The notes under the pieces: model-generated
The model's database searches: none
Seen by the model: the letters and a program-made list of their open reading frames with translations, nothing else
What the model was told of the DNA's origin: nothing
DNA from: Ferruginibacter sp.
GTDB taxonomy: Bacteria; Bacteroidota; Bacteroidia; Chitinophagales; Chitinophagaceae
NCBI GenBank assembly: GCA_025362765.1
Contig: JANYFI010000382.1
Location: forward strand, 1-6,156
Direction of reading: 5' to 3'
DNA: 6,156 bases
Translations under genes and position numbers: made by a program
Part shown: piece after piece, positions 1-6,156 of the stretch
Layout of the letters: every line of letters starts with the position of its first letter
Position numbering within the stretch: position 1 is the stretch's first letter

Positions 1-669
1 CAGGAACCGCTCAGAATGGTTACCAGTTTTTTAAACCAGTTACAAAAAAAATATGAAGCAAAACTTGATGAAACCGGTCGCATTTATATTGGGTTTGCGG
101 TAGACGGTGCGGTAAGGATGCGAAAAATTATACTGGACTTGCTGGAATACTCAAGGGTTGGGTGGCAAAAATACCATTTTGAAAAAATAGATATGAACAG
201 GCTACTTACAGAAGTAGCCAGCATGTACAACAATAACACCGAGCAAAAAAAGACACGCATTGTATGGAAGGATATGCCTGAAATCATCGCTGCAAAAATA
301 CCGTTACAGCAGCTTTTTCAAAACCTTATAGGCAATGCTATCAAATACCAGCAGCCGGATAATATTCCTGAAATCAATGTTACAGCCACTACCCTAAGCG
401 ACTGCTGGCAGTTTGCGGTAGCAGATAACGGCATTGGAATTGACGATGAATATTTCGACAGAATCTTTGTAATATTTCAACGGCTGCATAATAAGAACGA
501 ATTTTCCGGCACTGGTATCGGACTGGCTATCTGTAAAAAAATAGTTGACAATCACAGGGGGAAAATCTGGGTAACATCTGAACCATTAAAAGGAAGTACC
601 TTTTATTTTACCATTTCCAGACACGCTTTTGAGATGCAGCCTGCTGTAAATGACAAGTTAACCGGCTGA
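1..669 (+). CDS. Sensor histidine kinase, HisKA-type, C-terminal part (5' end outside window)
   Basis: This is the transmitter end of a two-component histidine kinase, which autophosphorylates on histidine and passes the phosphate to a receiver domain. The frame is open from base 1 and reads QEPLRMVTSFL. In the family this directly follows the phospho-accepting H-box (H-D-L-QEPLR), so the histidine lies about three codons upstream of the window. Within the 222 visible residues the dimerisation helix pair ends around LLEYSRV (about 44-50). The ATPase domain follows, with an N-box at LFQNLIGNAIKY (N108 and N112), G1 at DNGIGI (D142), an F-box at YFDRIFVIFQRLH, and G2 at GTGIGLAI (from about 170). 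The H-box style is that of bacteriophytochrome-like and PAS-linked soluble kinases common in Bacteroidota. The sensory part cannot be seen. An ATG at 16 is internal to the H-box helix and is not the true start. A second kinase gene follows 149 bases downstream on the same strand. That gap has no gene and no recognisable Bacteroidota -33/-7 promoter pair, so co-transcription is possible. Confidence 0.93.
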   Translation, partial: QEPLRMVTSFLNQLQKKYEAKLDETGRIYIGFAVDGAVRMRKIILDLLEYSRVGWQKYHFEKIDMNRLLTEVASMYNNNTEQKKTRIVWKDMPEIIAAKIPLQQLFQNLIGNAIKYQQPDNIPEINVTATTLSDCWQFAVADNGIGIDDEYFDRIFVIFQRLHNKNEFSGTGIGLAICKKIVDNHRGKIWVTSEPLKGSTFYFTISRHAFEMQPAVNDKLTG

Positions 670-818
670 TAGTTTTATAGTAAACAAATGCCAATTATAA
701 TCTTATAAATATAGATAACCCAATATCAATAACGATAACGGCAGATCAGGACGGGTGGCACTACACATCATTAAAACCATCACTATTTTTATCTTCTTTT
801 AATTAAAAAAACAGCATT

Positions 819-3476
819 ATGGATTACTCCCCCACTCAACATATTTTAATAATTGAAGATAATCCCGGTGACTTTGTTCTGATCCAGGATTATTTGTGCG
901 AGGAATTTAAGACGCCTTCGGTTGACCATGCGCAAACTTTTGCAGAAGCAAAAACCAAGCTACATTCGGGTGTTCATTTTGATACTATTTTGCTTGACCT
1001 TTCATTACCTGATGCCAACGGTAAACTATTGGTAACAGAAATGGTAAGGCTTGCAGGCAGCATTCCCATTATAGTATTAACAGGATATGCGGATAAAGAA
1101 TTTGGTGTAAAAACGCTGGCGTTGGGTATTTCTGACTACCTGTTAAAAGATGAATTAAGTGCTGCTCAATTGCATAAAAGTATCTCTTATAGCAGTGAAA
1201 GAAGACGCATTGCCAAAGAATTAAAAGAATCGGAAAAAAAATACCGTAACCTGTTTAATTTAAGCCCCATTCCGATGTGGGTGTATGATGCAGACACTTT
1301 GCAGTTTTTAAATATAAATGAGGCTGCCATCGAACATTATGGCTATTCAAAAGCAACTTTTTTATCTATGACGGTAGATGATATAAAACCGCCCGAAGAA
1401 GTAACGAAAATGGAGGAGGTTATTACCAGTGCAGAAAATTCTAAAAATTTCAAAAGTATTTACAGGCACCTGAAACAAAACGGGGAACTGATAGACGTAG
1501 AAACACAGAGCAGTGAAATAGATTTTAATGACAGAAAGGCCTGCCTGGTATTAAGCAATGATATTACTGCAGATGTTTACCAGAAAAATATTTTAGCTTT
1601 TGAAAAGGAAGTATACGAACTCAATGCCACTGATGTTTCTTTCCAGCAAGTCTTGAATAAATTAATTGAAAGTATTGAGCAGATTATGCCTACTTCCTTT
1701 TGCTCAATGTTACAGAAAACTGAAAATAACACGCTGCTAAATCTTGCAGGCGGTTCTTTACCCGTGCAATTCCTCGAATCAGTTAATGGATTAACCATTG
1801 GCCCGCTGGTAGGCTCTTGCGGAACAGCCATCTTCACCGGGAAAAACACCATTGTATCTGATATTAATACCGATCCGCTATGGGAAGATTACCGGGAATT
1901 TGCTCAGCCTTTCGGATTCAAAGCATGCTGGTCGGTACCGATAAAAAAAAGCAGTGGAAAGGTGATTGGAAGCCTGGCGGCATATTTCAAAAATATAAAA
2001 CATCCGCAATCTTACCATATCAATTTGCTTGAAAGGGCTGCCAGCCTGGTGGGTATATTGATTGAAAACAGGGATGCTGCAGAAGACATCTCCCAATCGA
2101 ACGAAAGATACAACGCAGTGGCAAAAGCTACCAGCGACGTTGTATGGAACTGGGAACTCACAAGCGATAAAGTGATCTGGAACAAAGGCCTTGAAGCAAT
2201 ATTGGGTTATCATGAATTGAATGATACAACGTATGGCCAATGGTGGAGCAGCAAAGTGCATCCGGACGACGTGGAAAGAGTTACCGAAAGCATCAACCAG
2301 CACATTCAAAATAAAAGTGTAAAATGGCAGGCAGAGTACCGCTTTTTGTGCGCAGATGGTATGTACAGGTATATATTCGATTCAGGATTTTTATTACTGG
2401 ATAAAGCAAACGCCGCCACACGTATGATTGGTGCCATGCAAGATGTAACAAGACAAAAAGAAGAAGAGCATCAGCTTAAATTACTGGAGTCGGTTATCAC
2501 CAATACAAACGATACCGTCATCATCACCGCAGCAGAATCAGCTGATGAATCCACCTCAAAAATTGTGTACGTAAATGAAGCGTTTACAAAAATGACCGGC
2601 TACACTGCAGCTGAAGTAATTGGAAAAACGGCCGATATATTGCAGGGTGCAAAATCTGATAAAAAAGAATTACTCCGTTTTGCAGAAGCCATGAAACGGT
2701 GGGAACCAGCCGAAATTACCATCATCAACTATAAAAAAAACGGTGATGAATTCTGGAACAACATTTCTGTTAGTCCCGTTGCCGACGGAAAAGGCTGGTA
2801 CACCCATTGGATAGCCGTTGCAAGAGATGTAACGGATAACATCAGACGAGACCAGGAAATCACAAAAGCCATTATGAAAGCGCAGGAAGAGGAACGGTCG
2901 CAAATTGGCGCTGAGTTACACGATAATGTAAACCAGATACTGGCCGGCGTATTGCTAAATCTGGGCATGACAAAAGTAAAACCCCCTGAGGAACAAAACA
3001 GCTGGATAAATGGATCAATAAGCAATATACACCTTGCCATCAGTGAAATAAGAAAGCTGTCGCATCGCCTGGCGCCTGTGTCTATTGATGACAACTCTTT
3101 GAAAGAAACTTTTACCACGTTGCTAAAAAGCATCAATGTAAATAACCAGTATCAGATAAATTTTGTTATTAAAGAAGTAGACGAAATTGACATCAGTGGC
3201 GATATACAATTGAATTTATACCGCATATTACAGGAGCAGCTGAACAATATTATGAAGTATTCAAAAGCTACATTTATTGATGTGTCGTTACTGCTTGAAA
3301 ACAATGCAATACAGCTAAGAATTTACGATGATGGAATTGGATTTGATCCCAAAGCCAGTAGAACAGGTATCGGGTTGGGTAATATAAAAAAACGCTGCCA
3401 GCTATTTTCAGGTAATTTCTTTTTAAGGTCATCGGCAGGCAATGGTTGCGAAATAATTGCTGAAATTCCACTGTAA
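819..3476 (+). CDS. Hybrid sensor kinase: REC-PAS-GAF-PAS-PAS-HisKA_3-HATPase
   Basis: This is a complete 885-residue cytoplasmic signalling protein with no signal peptide or membrane segment. The receiver domain (about 7-125) has the acidic pair E13/D14, phospho-acceptor D60 (LLDLSLPD), T88 and K110, so it should be phosphorylatable. PAS1 spans about 142-252. A GAF domain spans about 268-423 (GSCGTAIFTGK, then ACWSVPI). PAS2, of the PAS_3 type, spans about 428-546 (VHPDDVE, then GAMQDVT). PAS3 (about 553-682) is LOV-like but has no cysteine at the photoactive position. The transmitter is of the HisKA_3 (NarX/DesK-like) type: ELHDNVNQ with H701 as phospho-acceptor, then an ATPase domain from about 796 with N-box QEQLNNIMKYSKA, G1 DDGIGFDP and G2 GIGLGNIKKR. 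The ATG at 819 is the only possible start, because an in-frame TAA lies at 804-806. The leader is A-rich with no Shine-Dalgarno sequence, as is usual in Bacteroidota. HisKA_3 kinases normally signal to LuxR/NarL-type regulators; none is present here. The N-terminal receiver may take phosphate from the kinase encoded just upstream, which is an inference. The input ligand cannot be told from sequence. Confidence 0.95.
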   Translation: MDYSPTQHILIIEDNPGDFVLIQDYLCEEFKTPSVDHAQTFAEAKTKLHSGVHFDTILLDLSLPDANGKLLVTEMVRLAGSIPIIVLTGYADKEFGVKTLALGISDYLLKDELSAAQLHKSISYSSERRRIAKELKESEKKYRNLFNLSPIPMWVYDADTLQFLNINEAAIEHYGYSKATFLSMTVDDIKPPEEVTKMEEVITSAENSKNFKSIYRHLKQNGELIDVETQSSEIDFNDRKACLVLSNDITADVYQKNILAFEKEVYELNATDVSFQQVLNKLIESIEQIMPTSFCSMLQKTENNTLLNLAGGSLPVQFLESVNGLTIGPLVGSCGTAIFTGKNTIVSDINTDPLWEDYREFAQPFGFKACWSVPIKKSSGKVIGSLAAYFKNIKHPQSYHINLLERAASLVGILIENRDAAEDISQSNERYNAVAKATSDVVWNWELTSDKVIWNKGLEAILGYHELNDTTYGQWWSSKVHPDDVERVTESINQHIQNKSVKWQAEYRFLCADGMYRYIFDSGFLLLDKANAATRMIGAMQDVTRQKEEEHQLKLLESVITNTNDTVIITAAESADESTSKIVYVNEAFTKMTGYTAAEVIGKTADILQGAKSDKKELLRFAEAMKRWEPAEITIINYKKNGDEFWNNISVSPVADGKGWYTHWIAVARDVTDNIRRDQEITKAIMKAQEEERSQIGAELHDNVNQILAGVLLNLGMTKVKPPEEQNSWINGSISNIHLAISEIRKLSHRLAPVSIDDNSLKETFTTLLKSINVNNQYQINFVIKEVDEIDISGDIQLNLYRILQEQLNNIMKYSKATFIDVSLLLENNAIQLRIYDDGIGFDPKASRTGIGLGNIKKRCQLFSGNFFLRSSAGNGCEIIAEIPL

Positions 3477-3487
3477 AGCAGCTGATT
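3477..3487 (+). repeat. Left arm of an 11-bp inverted repeat bracketing the oxidoreductase remnant
   Basis: The sequence AGCAGCTGATT starts on the base after the kinase stop codon. Its exact reverse complement occurs at 4624-4634, near the 3' end of the fucosidase gene. Between the arms lies all of the decayed oxidoreductase. The core CAGCTG is itself a palindrome. An 11-bp match somewhere in a window this size is expected by chance; only the placement of both arms at the edges of the remnant makes it notable. Confidence 0.4.
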
Positions 3488-3551
3488 TATTATTCATCAT
3501 TTATTAAAATGTTTTAGTAGATGGAGTGTAACAAGCTGGCTGCCCGAAAAT

Positions 3552-4612
3552 TTATTTTTCTTCATGGTAATCATTTTCGGTATTGATATTCCAAATAGTA
3601 TTTCTATCGCCACCGTTTGTTAAATGCTGAACGGCTTCCATGGCCGTAAGCATGCTATGATAGCTGTTATTGTATTTGTGCATACCATTGCGAATGCAGT
3701 ATAAATTTGAAATAGTGTTAAGGTACGTTTTCACTTCATCAAAACTATTGTACGTGCCGTGGTATGAAGGATATGCTTTTAATACTTTTATTACTACTGC
3801 ATCATTTACATCTTTCTCATCAATCAGCCCGGTTTCTTTTATTTCATTGATGCGCTGGCGCAATAATCAACTCATCAGTCTGTAGCCAGAATGCTTCGGA
3901 ATCATTGCAAAAAAACTCTACGCCTATCCATACTTTACCAGGGTACTTGATCATATGGGAACTCAAGTTATTAAAAAATTGAACCCTGCCGGCTTTTATC
4001 CCTTTGTCCTGCAAATTAATCCAGTTGTCTTTTACCATTTTTTCTCCTGTGGCGCCGTCGGTAAAAAGTAATTTATCAAGCGGCAATCCAAGAATCAAAA
4101 AGTCCCTGTATTGTAATCCTTCAGCGATGGTGGCAATGTGTTCCGGGATATTTAATCCGGCCGATCGTGACAACAAATATTTTACCGGCATGGTTAAAAA
4201 AAACCTCTCCTGCTATTAGTTTTGCAGATCCGTCCAGGATGTTTTTAACAGTTACAGTCATCATTTTCCCCAAGAAATCAAACCGAATTTTTACTACCTC
4301 TGTATTCAACATGATTTTACCGCCATTTTGCACAATAGCGTCGGCTACGATTTTCCACATTTTCCCCGGACCATAGACGGGATACATAAACTGCTCAATT
4401 AAACTGGTACTGATACCCTTTTGAGTGAGGCTTTTATCCTTTGCAAAAAACGACCTTATCGCATTGGCCATCACTTTTGAAATATCCAGGTCTTTTATCC
4501 GCTGTTTGCCACACTCTGCGGGAATATCGTCACATGGTACACCCCATACCTTTTCTGTATACTCTTTAAAAAAAGTGTGGTACAAATCATTGCCAAAGCG
4601 GTTTATAGTTAT
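3552..4612 (-). pseudogene. FAD-dependent oxidoreductase remnant (amine oxidase / UGM-like), 5'-truncated with two frameshifts
   Basis: Three consecutive minus-strand frames together resemble the C-terminal two thirds of a roughly 450-500-residue NAD(P)/FAD-dependent oxidoreductase, of the amine oxidase / UDP-galactopyranose mutase-like fold and often found near polysaccharide genes. Segment 1 (about 4612-4196) reads INRFGNDLYHTFFKEYTEKV, then GPGKMW and GGKIMLNTEVVKI. Segment 2 (about 4203-3858) reads TMPVKYLLSRS, LQYRDFLI, DNWINLQD and GRVQFFNNLSSHM, then VEFFC. Segment 3 (about 3863-3552) reads GLIDEKDV, VLKAYPSYHGTY, RNGMHKYNN and HSMLTAM, and ends at its natural-looking tail DYHEE. The N-terminal Rossmann domain that binds FAD (GxGxxG) is absent, and its place is taken by the fucosidase gene. 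No ATG begins the remnant; only a TTG at 4585 could. The losses make an active enzyme very unlikely. Family membership rests on motifs recalled from memory; the substrate is unknown. Confidence 0.85.
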
Positions 4613-4624
4613 CGCTATTGTTCA
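4607..4624. other. Probable deletion or recombination joint between fucosidase and oxidoreductase remnant
   Basis: Reading the minus strand, the fucosidase ends with a TAG at 4617-4615. Oxidoreductase-like codons (ITINRFG) are recognisable from about 4612 in another frame. That frame runs back only a few codons to a TGA at 4624-4622. No intergenic spacer, promoter or start codon separates them, and roughly the first third of the oxidoreductase is missing. A gene boundary of this sort is best explained by loss of the intervening DNA. The exact breakpoint cannot be fixed without an intact relative. Confidence 0.6.
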
Positions 4625-6015
4625 ATCAGCTGCTCATTAATAGAGTATACACCAACTTCGCTAATCAAGGGGGTTGCCTTGGCATTGTCAATAATAATTT
4701 GAATGTTACCGGCCGTAACCGAAGCAAAACTTAGTATACGCTTTCTTCCAATAGTAGTACCGGCAATTTCTTTTATTATTGCGCCGCCTGCATCCTTCAG
4801 GACAATCCTGAAACTGATTACCCGCTGGCCCAGTTGAATTGGCTCCCGCAACACAACGGTATTAATTGCCGTAGGTTCTCTAAATTGAATGCTGAGTACT
4901 GTACATTTTTCGTAGGTTGATTGTTTATTGTCCGTGAGCGTTTTTACAATTTTACCTGTGCTGCTATTTCTTATTATTACAGAAGATTTCGCCAGCAGAT
5001 TATTCGCAAAACTTTGTTCCCGCAATTTTTTGAATCCTATTAATGAAACAGAATCATACTGCGTGATCAGCCCTCTTCTGTCAGGTGGCACATTCAGTAA
5101 CATAGTTGCCCCTCTTCCCACCGATTTCAGGTACAGGTTAAATAGTGTTTCAGCAGATTTTACTTTTTCATCTTCTTCCTTATGGTAAAACCAGCCCGGC
5201 CTGATGCTGACATCGCATTCTGCCGGTATCCATTTTTCTCCAAAGATATTTCCGCTGTTCAACGTATCTGTTGACGGGGCGCCCGCGCCGGCACTAAACC
5301 CTGACACATTCAATAAATTCCAGTTGGTGGTACCTGCAACACCATTCTCGTTTCCTACCCACCTTATGTGCGGACCAATATCACTAAACACTACCGTATT
5401 GGGCGATAATTTTTTGATAGTTTCTCTGAACAATGGCCAATCGTATACTTGCTTTTTGCCATTGGGACCTTCGCCATTGGCTCCATCCCACCAAAATTCC
5501 GAAATAGGACCATAGTTAGCAAAAATCTCCTTCATCATGTTTACAAAAACTTCATTGTATGCCGACGTACCATATTTAGGATGGTTACGATCCCAGGGCG
5601 ACAAATAGACACCGAACTTTAATCCATACTCTTTACAAGCCAGCGACAATTCTTTTACCACGTCGCCTTTACCATTTCTCCATTTGCTTTCTCTTACAGT
5701 ATGGGTTGAATATTTGCTTGGCCATAAACAAAATCCATCGTGGTGTTTGGCTGTTATGATGATGCCTTTTGCACCGGAGGCCTTGGCTAATCTAGCCCAC
5801 TGGCGACAATCCAGATTCGTTGGGTTAAAAATATCTTCCGGTTCATCGCCATGCCCCCACTCTTTATCGGTAAAGGTATTAGGACCAAAATGGGTAAACC
5901 AATAATACTCTGTTTCATGCCACGCCAGTTGCGAAGCAGTCGGCAACGGAGCGACTTGCTGCGCCATAGCTGCCATACAAAAAAAAAGTAGTAAAAAAGT
6001 CAATGGTTGTTTCAT
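4615..6015 (-). CDS. Exported alpha-L-fucosidase, glycoside hydrolase family 29
   Basis: This enzyme releases terminal alpha-L-fucose from glycans by a retaining mechanism. The 466-residue protein begins with a type I signal peptide (basic MKQ, hydrophobic LTFLLLFFCMAAMA), with likely cleavage before Q19, so it acts in the periplasm or outside. Residues about 25-340 form the GH29 barrel: WFTHFGPNTFTDKEWGHG (39-56), ITAKHHDGFCLW with H91/H92, YLSPWDRNHP (137-146) and EFWWDGANGEG, whose D177 is the probable nucleophile. The EWGHG and RWVGNENG motifs point to subfamily B (alpha-1,3/1,4-type linkages). E223 in RWVGNENG is the best acid/base candidate by its spacing to D177; E266 in WIPAECD is the alternative. 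Residues about 345-460 look like a beta-rich accessory domain of the F5/8 (discoidin) sort, ending in PLISEVGVYS. The length is close to that of two-domain relatives, so the protein appears whole, although the last few residues lie at a rearrangement joint. The ATG at 6015 is the start: in-frame upstream codons run into a stop at 6028-6030. It follows a dehydrogenase gene by 77 bases on the same strand, so the two may be co-transcribed. Confidence 0.95.
   Translation of the reverse strand: MKQPLTFLLLFFCMAAMAQQVAPLPTASQLAWHETEYYWFTHFGPNTFTDKEWGHGDEPEDIFNPTNLDCRQWARLAKASGAKGIIITAKHHDGFCLWPSKYSTHTVRESKWRNGKGDVVKELSLACKEYGLKFGVYLSPWDRNHPKYGTSAYNEVFVNMMKEIFANYGPISEFWWDGANGEGPNGKKQVYDWPLFRETIKKLSPNTVVFSDIGPHIRWVGNENGVAGTTNWNLLNVSGFSAGAGAPSTDTLNSGNIFGEKWIPAECDVSIRPGWFYHKEEDEKVKSAETLFNLYLKSVGRGATMLLNVPPDRRGLITQYDSVSLIGFKKLREQSFANNLLAKSSVIIRNSSTGKIVKTLTDNKQSTYEKCTVLSIQFREPTAINTVVLREPIQLGQRVISFRIVLKDAGGAIIKEIAGTTIGRKRILSFASVTAGNIQIIIDNAKATPLISEVGVYSINEQLIEQ
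4624..4634 (-). repeat. Right arm of the 11-bp inverted repeat
   Basis: On the + strand this reads AATCAGCTGCT, the reverse complement of the arm at 3477-3487. It encodes EQLI near the C-terminus of the fucosidase, seven to nine bases from that gene's stop codon (4617-4615) and about a dozen bases from where oxidoreductase similarity begins. It may mark a recombination joint or be coincidence. Confidence 0.4.
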
Positions 6016-6092
6016 ATACTGAAATGATTAAGAAGTTGAGTATTAAAAAGATAAAATATAAAACTATGATGTCGCACTTTATCAATTATCCA

Positions 6093-6156
6093 TTAACTAA
6101 TCGCCCTGTCCAAATGGGTATACCCTCCGTCCACATGTATCAGTTGTCCGGTAGTG
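6093..6156 (-). CDS. Short-chain dehydrogenase/reductase, C-terminal end only (5' end outside window)
   Basis: The last codons of a minus-strand gene enter from the right edge, reading TTGQLIHVDGGYTHLDR and a few more residues before a TAA at 6095-6093. The pattern TGQ-(I/L)-x-VDGG is the C-terminal signature of classical SDR enzymes, which are cytoplasmic NAD(P)-dependent oxidoreductases that act on sugars, alcohols or ketones. The tail HLDRA is one I associate with Bacteroidota SDRs near fucose or rhamnose catabolic genes. Given the fucosidase 77 bases downstream on the same strand, an L-fucose or 2-keto-3-deoxy-fuconate dehydrogenase is a reasonable guess. Only about 20 residues are visible, so the catalytic Tyr-Lys pair and cofactor motif cannot be checked and the substrate is inferred from context alone. 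Confidence 0.8.
   Translation of the reverse strand, partial: TTGQLIHVDGGYTHLDRAIS

Noticed and set aside
688..708. Tiny ORF (MPIIIL) between the two kinases
   Set aside because: Six codons with no ribosome-binding signal and no link to translation of the next gene; too short to support as a leader peptide.
670..818. Promoter for the hybrid kinase
   Set aside because: I searched for a Bacteroidota -33 TTG / -7 TAnnTTTG pair. TATTTTTA near 784 is a weak -7 match, but no TTG lies at a suitable distance. AT-rich repeats such as TTATAATCTTATAA (695-708) are not specific enough.
1878..2309. Long open frame on the minus strand opposite the hybrid kinase
   Set aside because: It lies wholly inside a clear kinase gene, its product shows no recognisable domain, and it has the look of an antisense shadow. 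The other minus-strand frames at 1577-1852, 2670-2903 and 2729-3136 are dismissed for the same reason.
2475..2864. True LOV blue-light photoreceptor
   Set aside because: The residue at the reactive position is alanine 605, so the cysteinyl-flavin adduct cannot form.
3546..3560. Possible terminator hairpin between the converging genes
   Set aside because: GAAAA/TTTTC pairs with a five-base loop, but the stem is only five pairs with a single G-C. It is too weak to call.
4196..4203. Programmed ribosomal or transcriptional frameshifting at the T8 run
   Set aside because: A second unrelated frameshift downstream and the loss of the FAD-binding domain mean that rescue here would still not give a working enzyme.
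3477..4634. Insertion sequence or integrated element delimited by the 11-bp inverted repeat
   Set aside because: The interval contains no transposase or integrase, no target-site duplication was seen next to the arms, and the content is a decayed metabolic gene.

Overview
The window looks like chromosomal DNA of a Bacteroidota bacterium, most likely a Chitinophagaceae-like lineage. The evidence is moderate-to-low GC content, A-rich leaders without Shine-Dalgarno sequences, Bacteroidota-style multi-PAS sensor kinases, and a secreted GH29 fucosidase beside a dehydrogenase. This taxonomic placement is inferred from gene style, not from a marker gene.

Left half, + strand (1-3476): two signalling genes in tandem. 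The first is the C-terminal part of a HisKA-type histidine kinase; the window opens just after the expected phospho-accepting histidine. After 149 bases comes a complete 885-residue hybrid kinase with the order REC-PAS-GAF-PAS-PAS(LOV-like)-HisKA_3-HATPase. All residues needed for receiver phosphorylation, autophosphorylation and ATP binding can be seen. The upstream kinase could feed phosphate to the N-terminal receiver of the second one. The cognate output regulator, expected to be a LuxR/NarL-type protein, is not in the window.

Middle, - strand (3552 to about 4612): the remains of an FAD-dependent oxidoreductase of the amine oxidase / UDP-galactopyranose mutase-like fold. Its N-terminal dinucleotide-binding part is gone, and two single-base frameshifts split what is left into three frames. 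One shift lies in a run of eight A (T on the coding strand). The remnant begins within a few bases of the stop codon of the neighbouring fucosidase gene, so a deletion or recombination joint lies there. An 11-bp inverted repeat brackets the remnant.

Right part, - strand (4615-6156): an intact, probably exported GH29 alpha-L-fucosidase of 466 residues. Upstream of it on the same strand is the 3' end of a short-chain dehydrogenase gene, whose last 20 or so codons lie in the window. Together they suggest a fucose release and oxidation locus read from right to left. The kinase genes and this locus converge on a 75-base gap (3477-3551).

No RNA genes, CRISPR arrays, insertion sequences or convincing terminators or promoters were seen. 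The most unusual content is the decayed oxidoreductase and its joint with the fucosidase gene, and a LOV-like PAS domain that lacks the photoactive cysteine. I found no clear evidence of a wholly new system.
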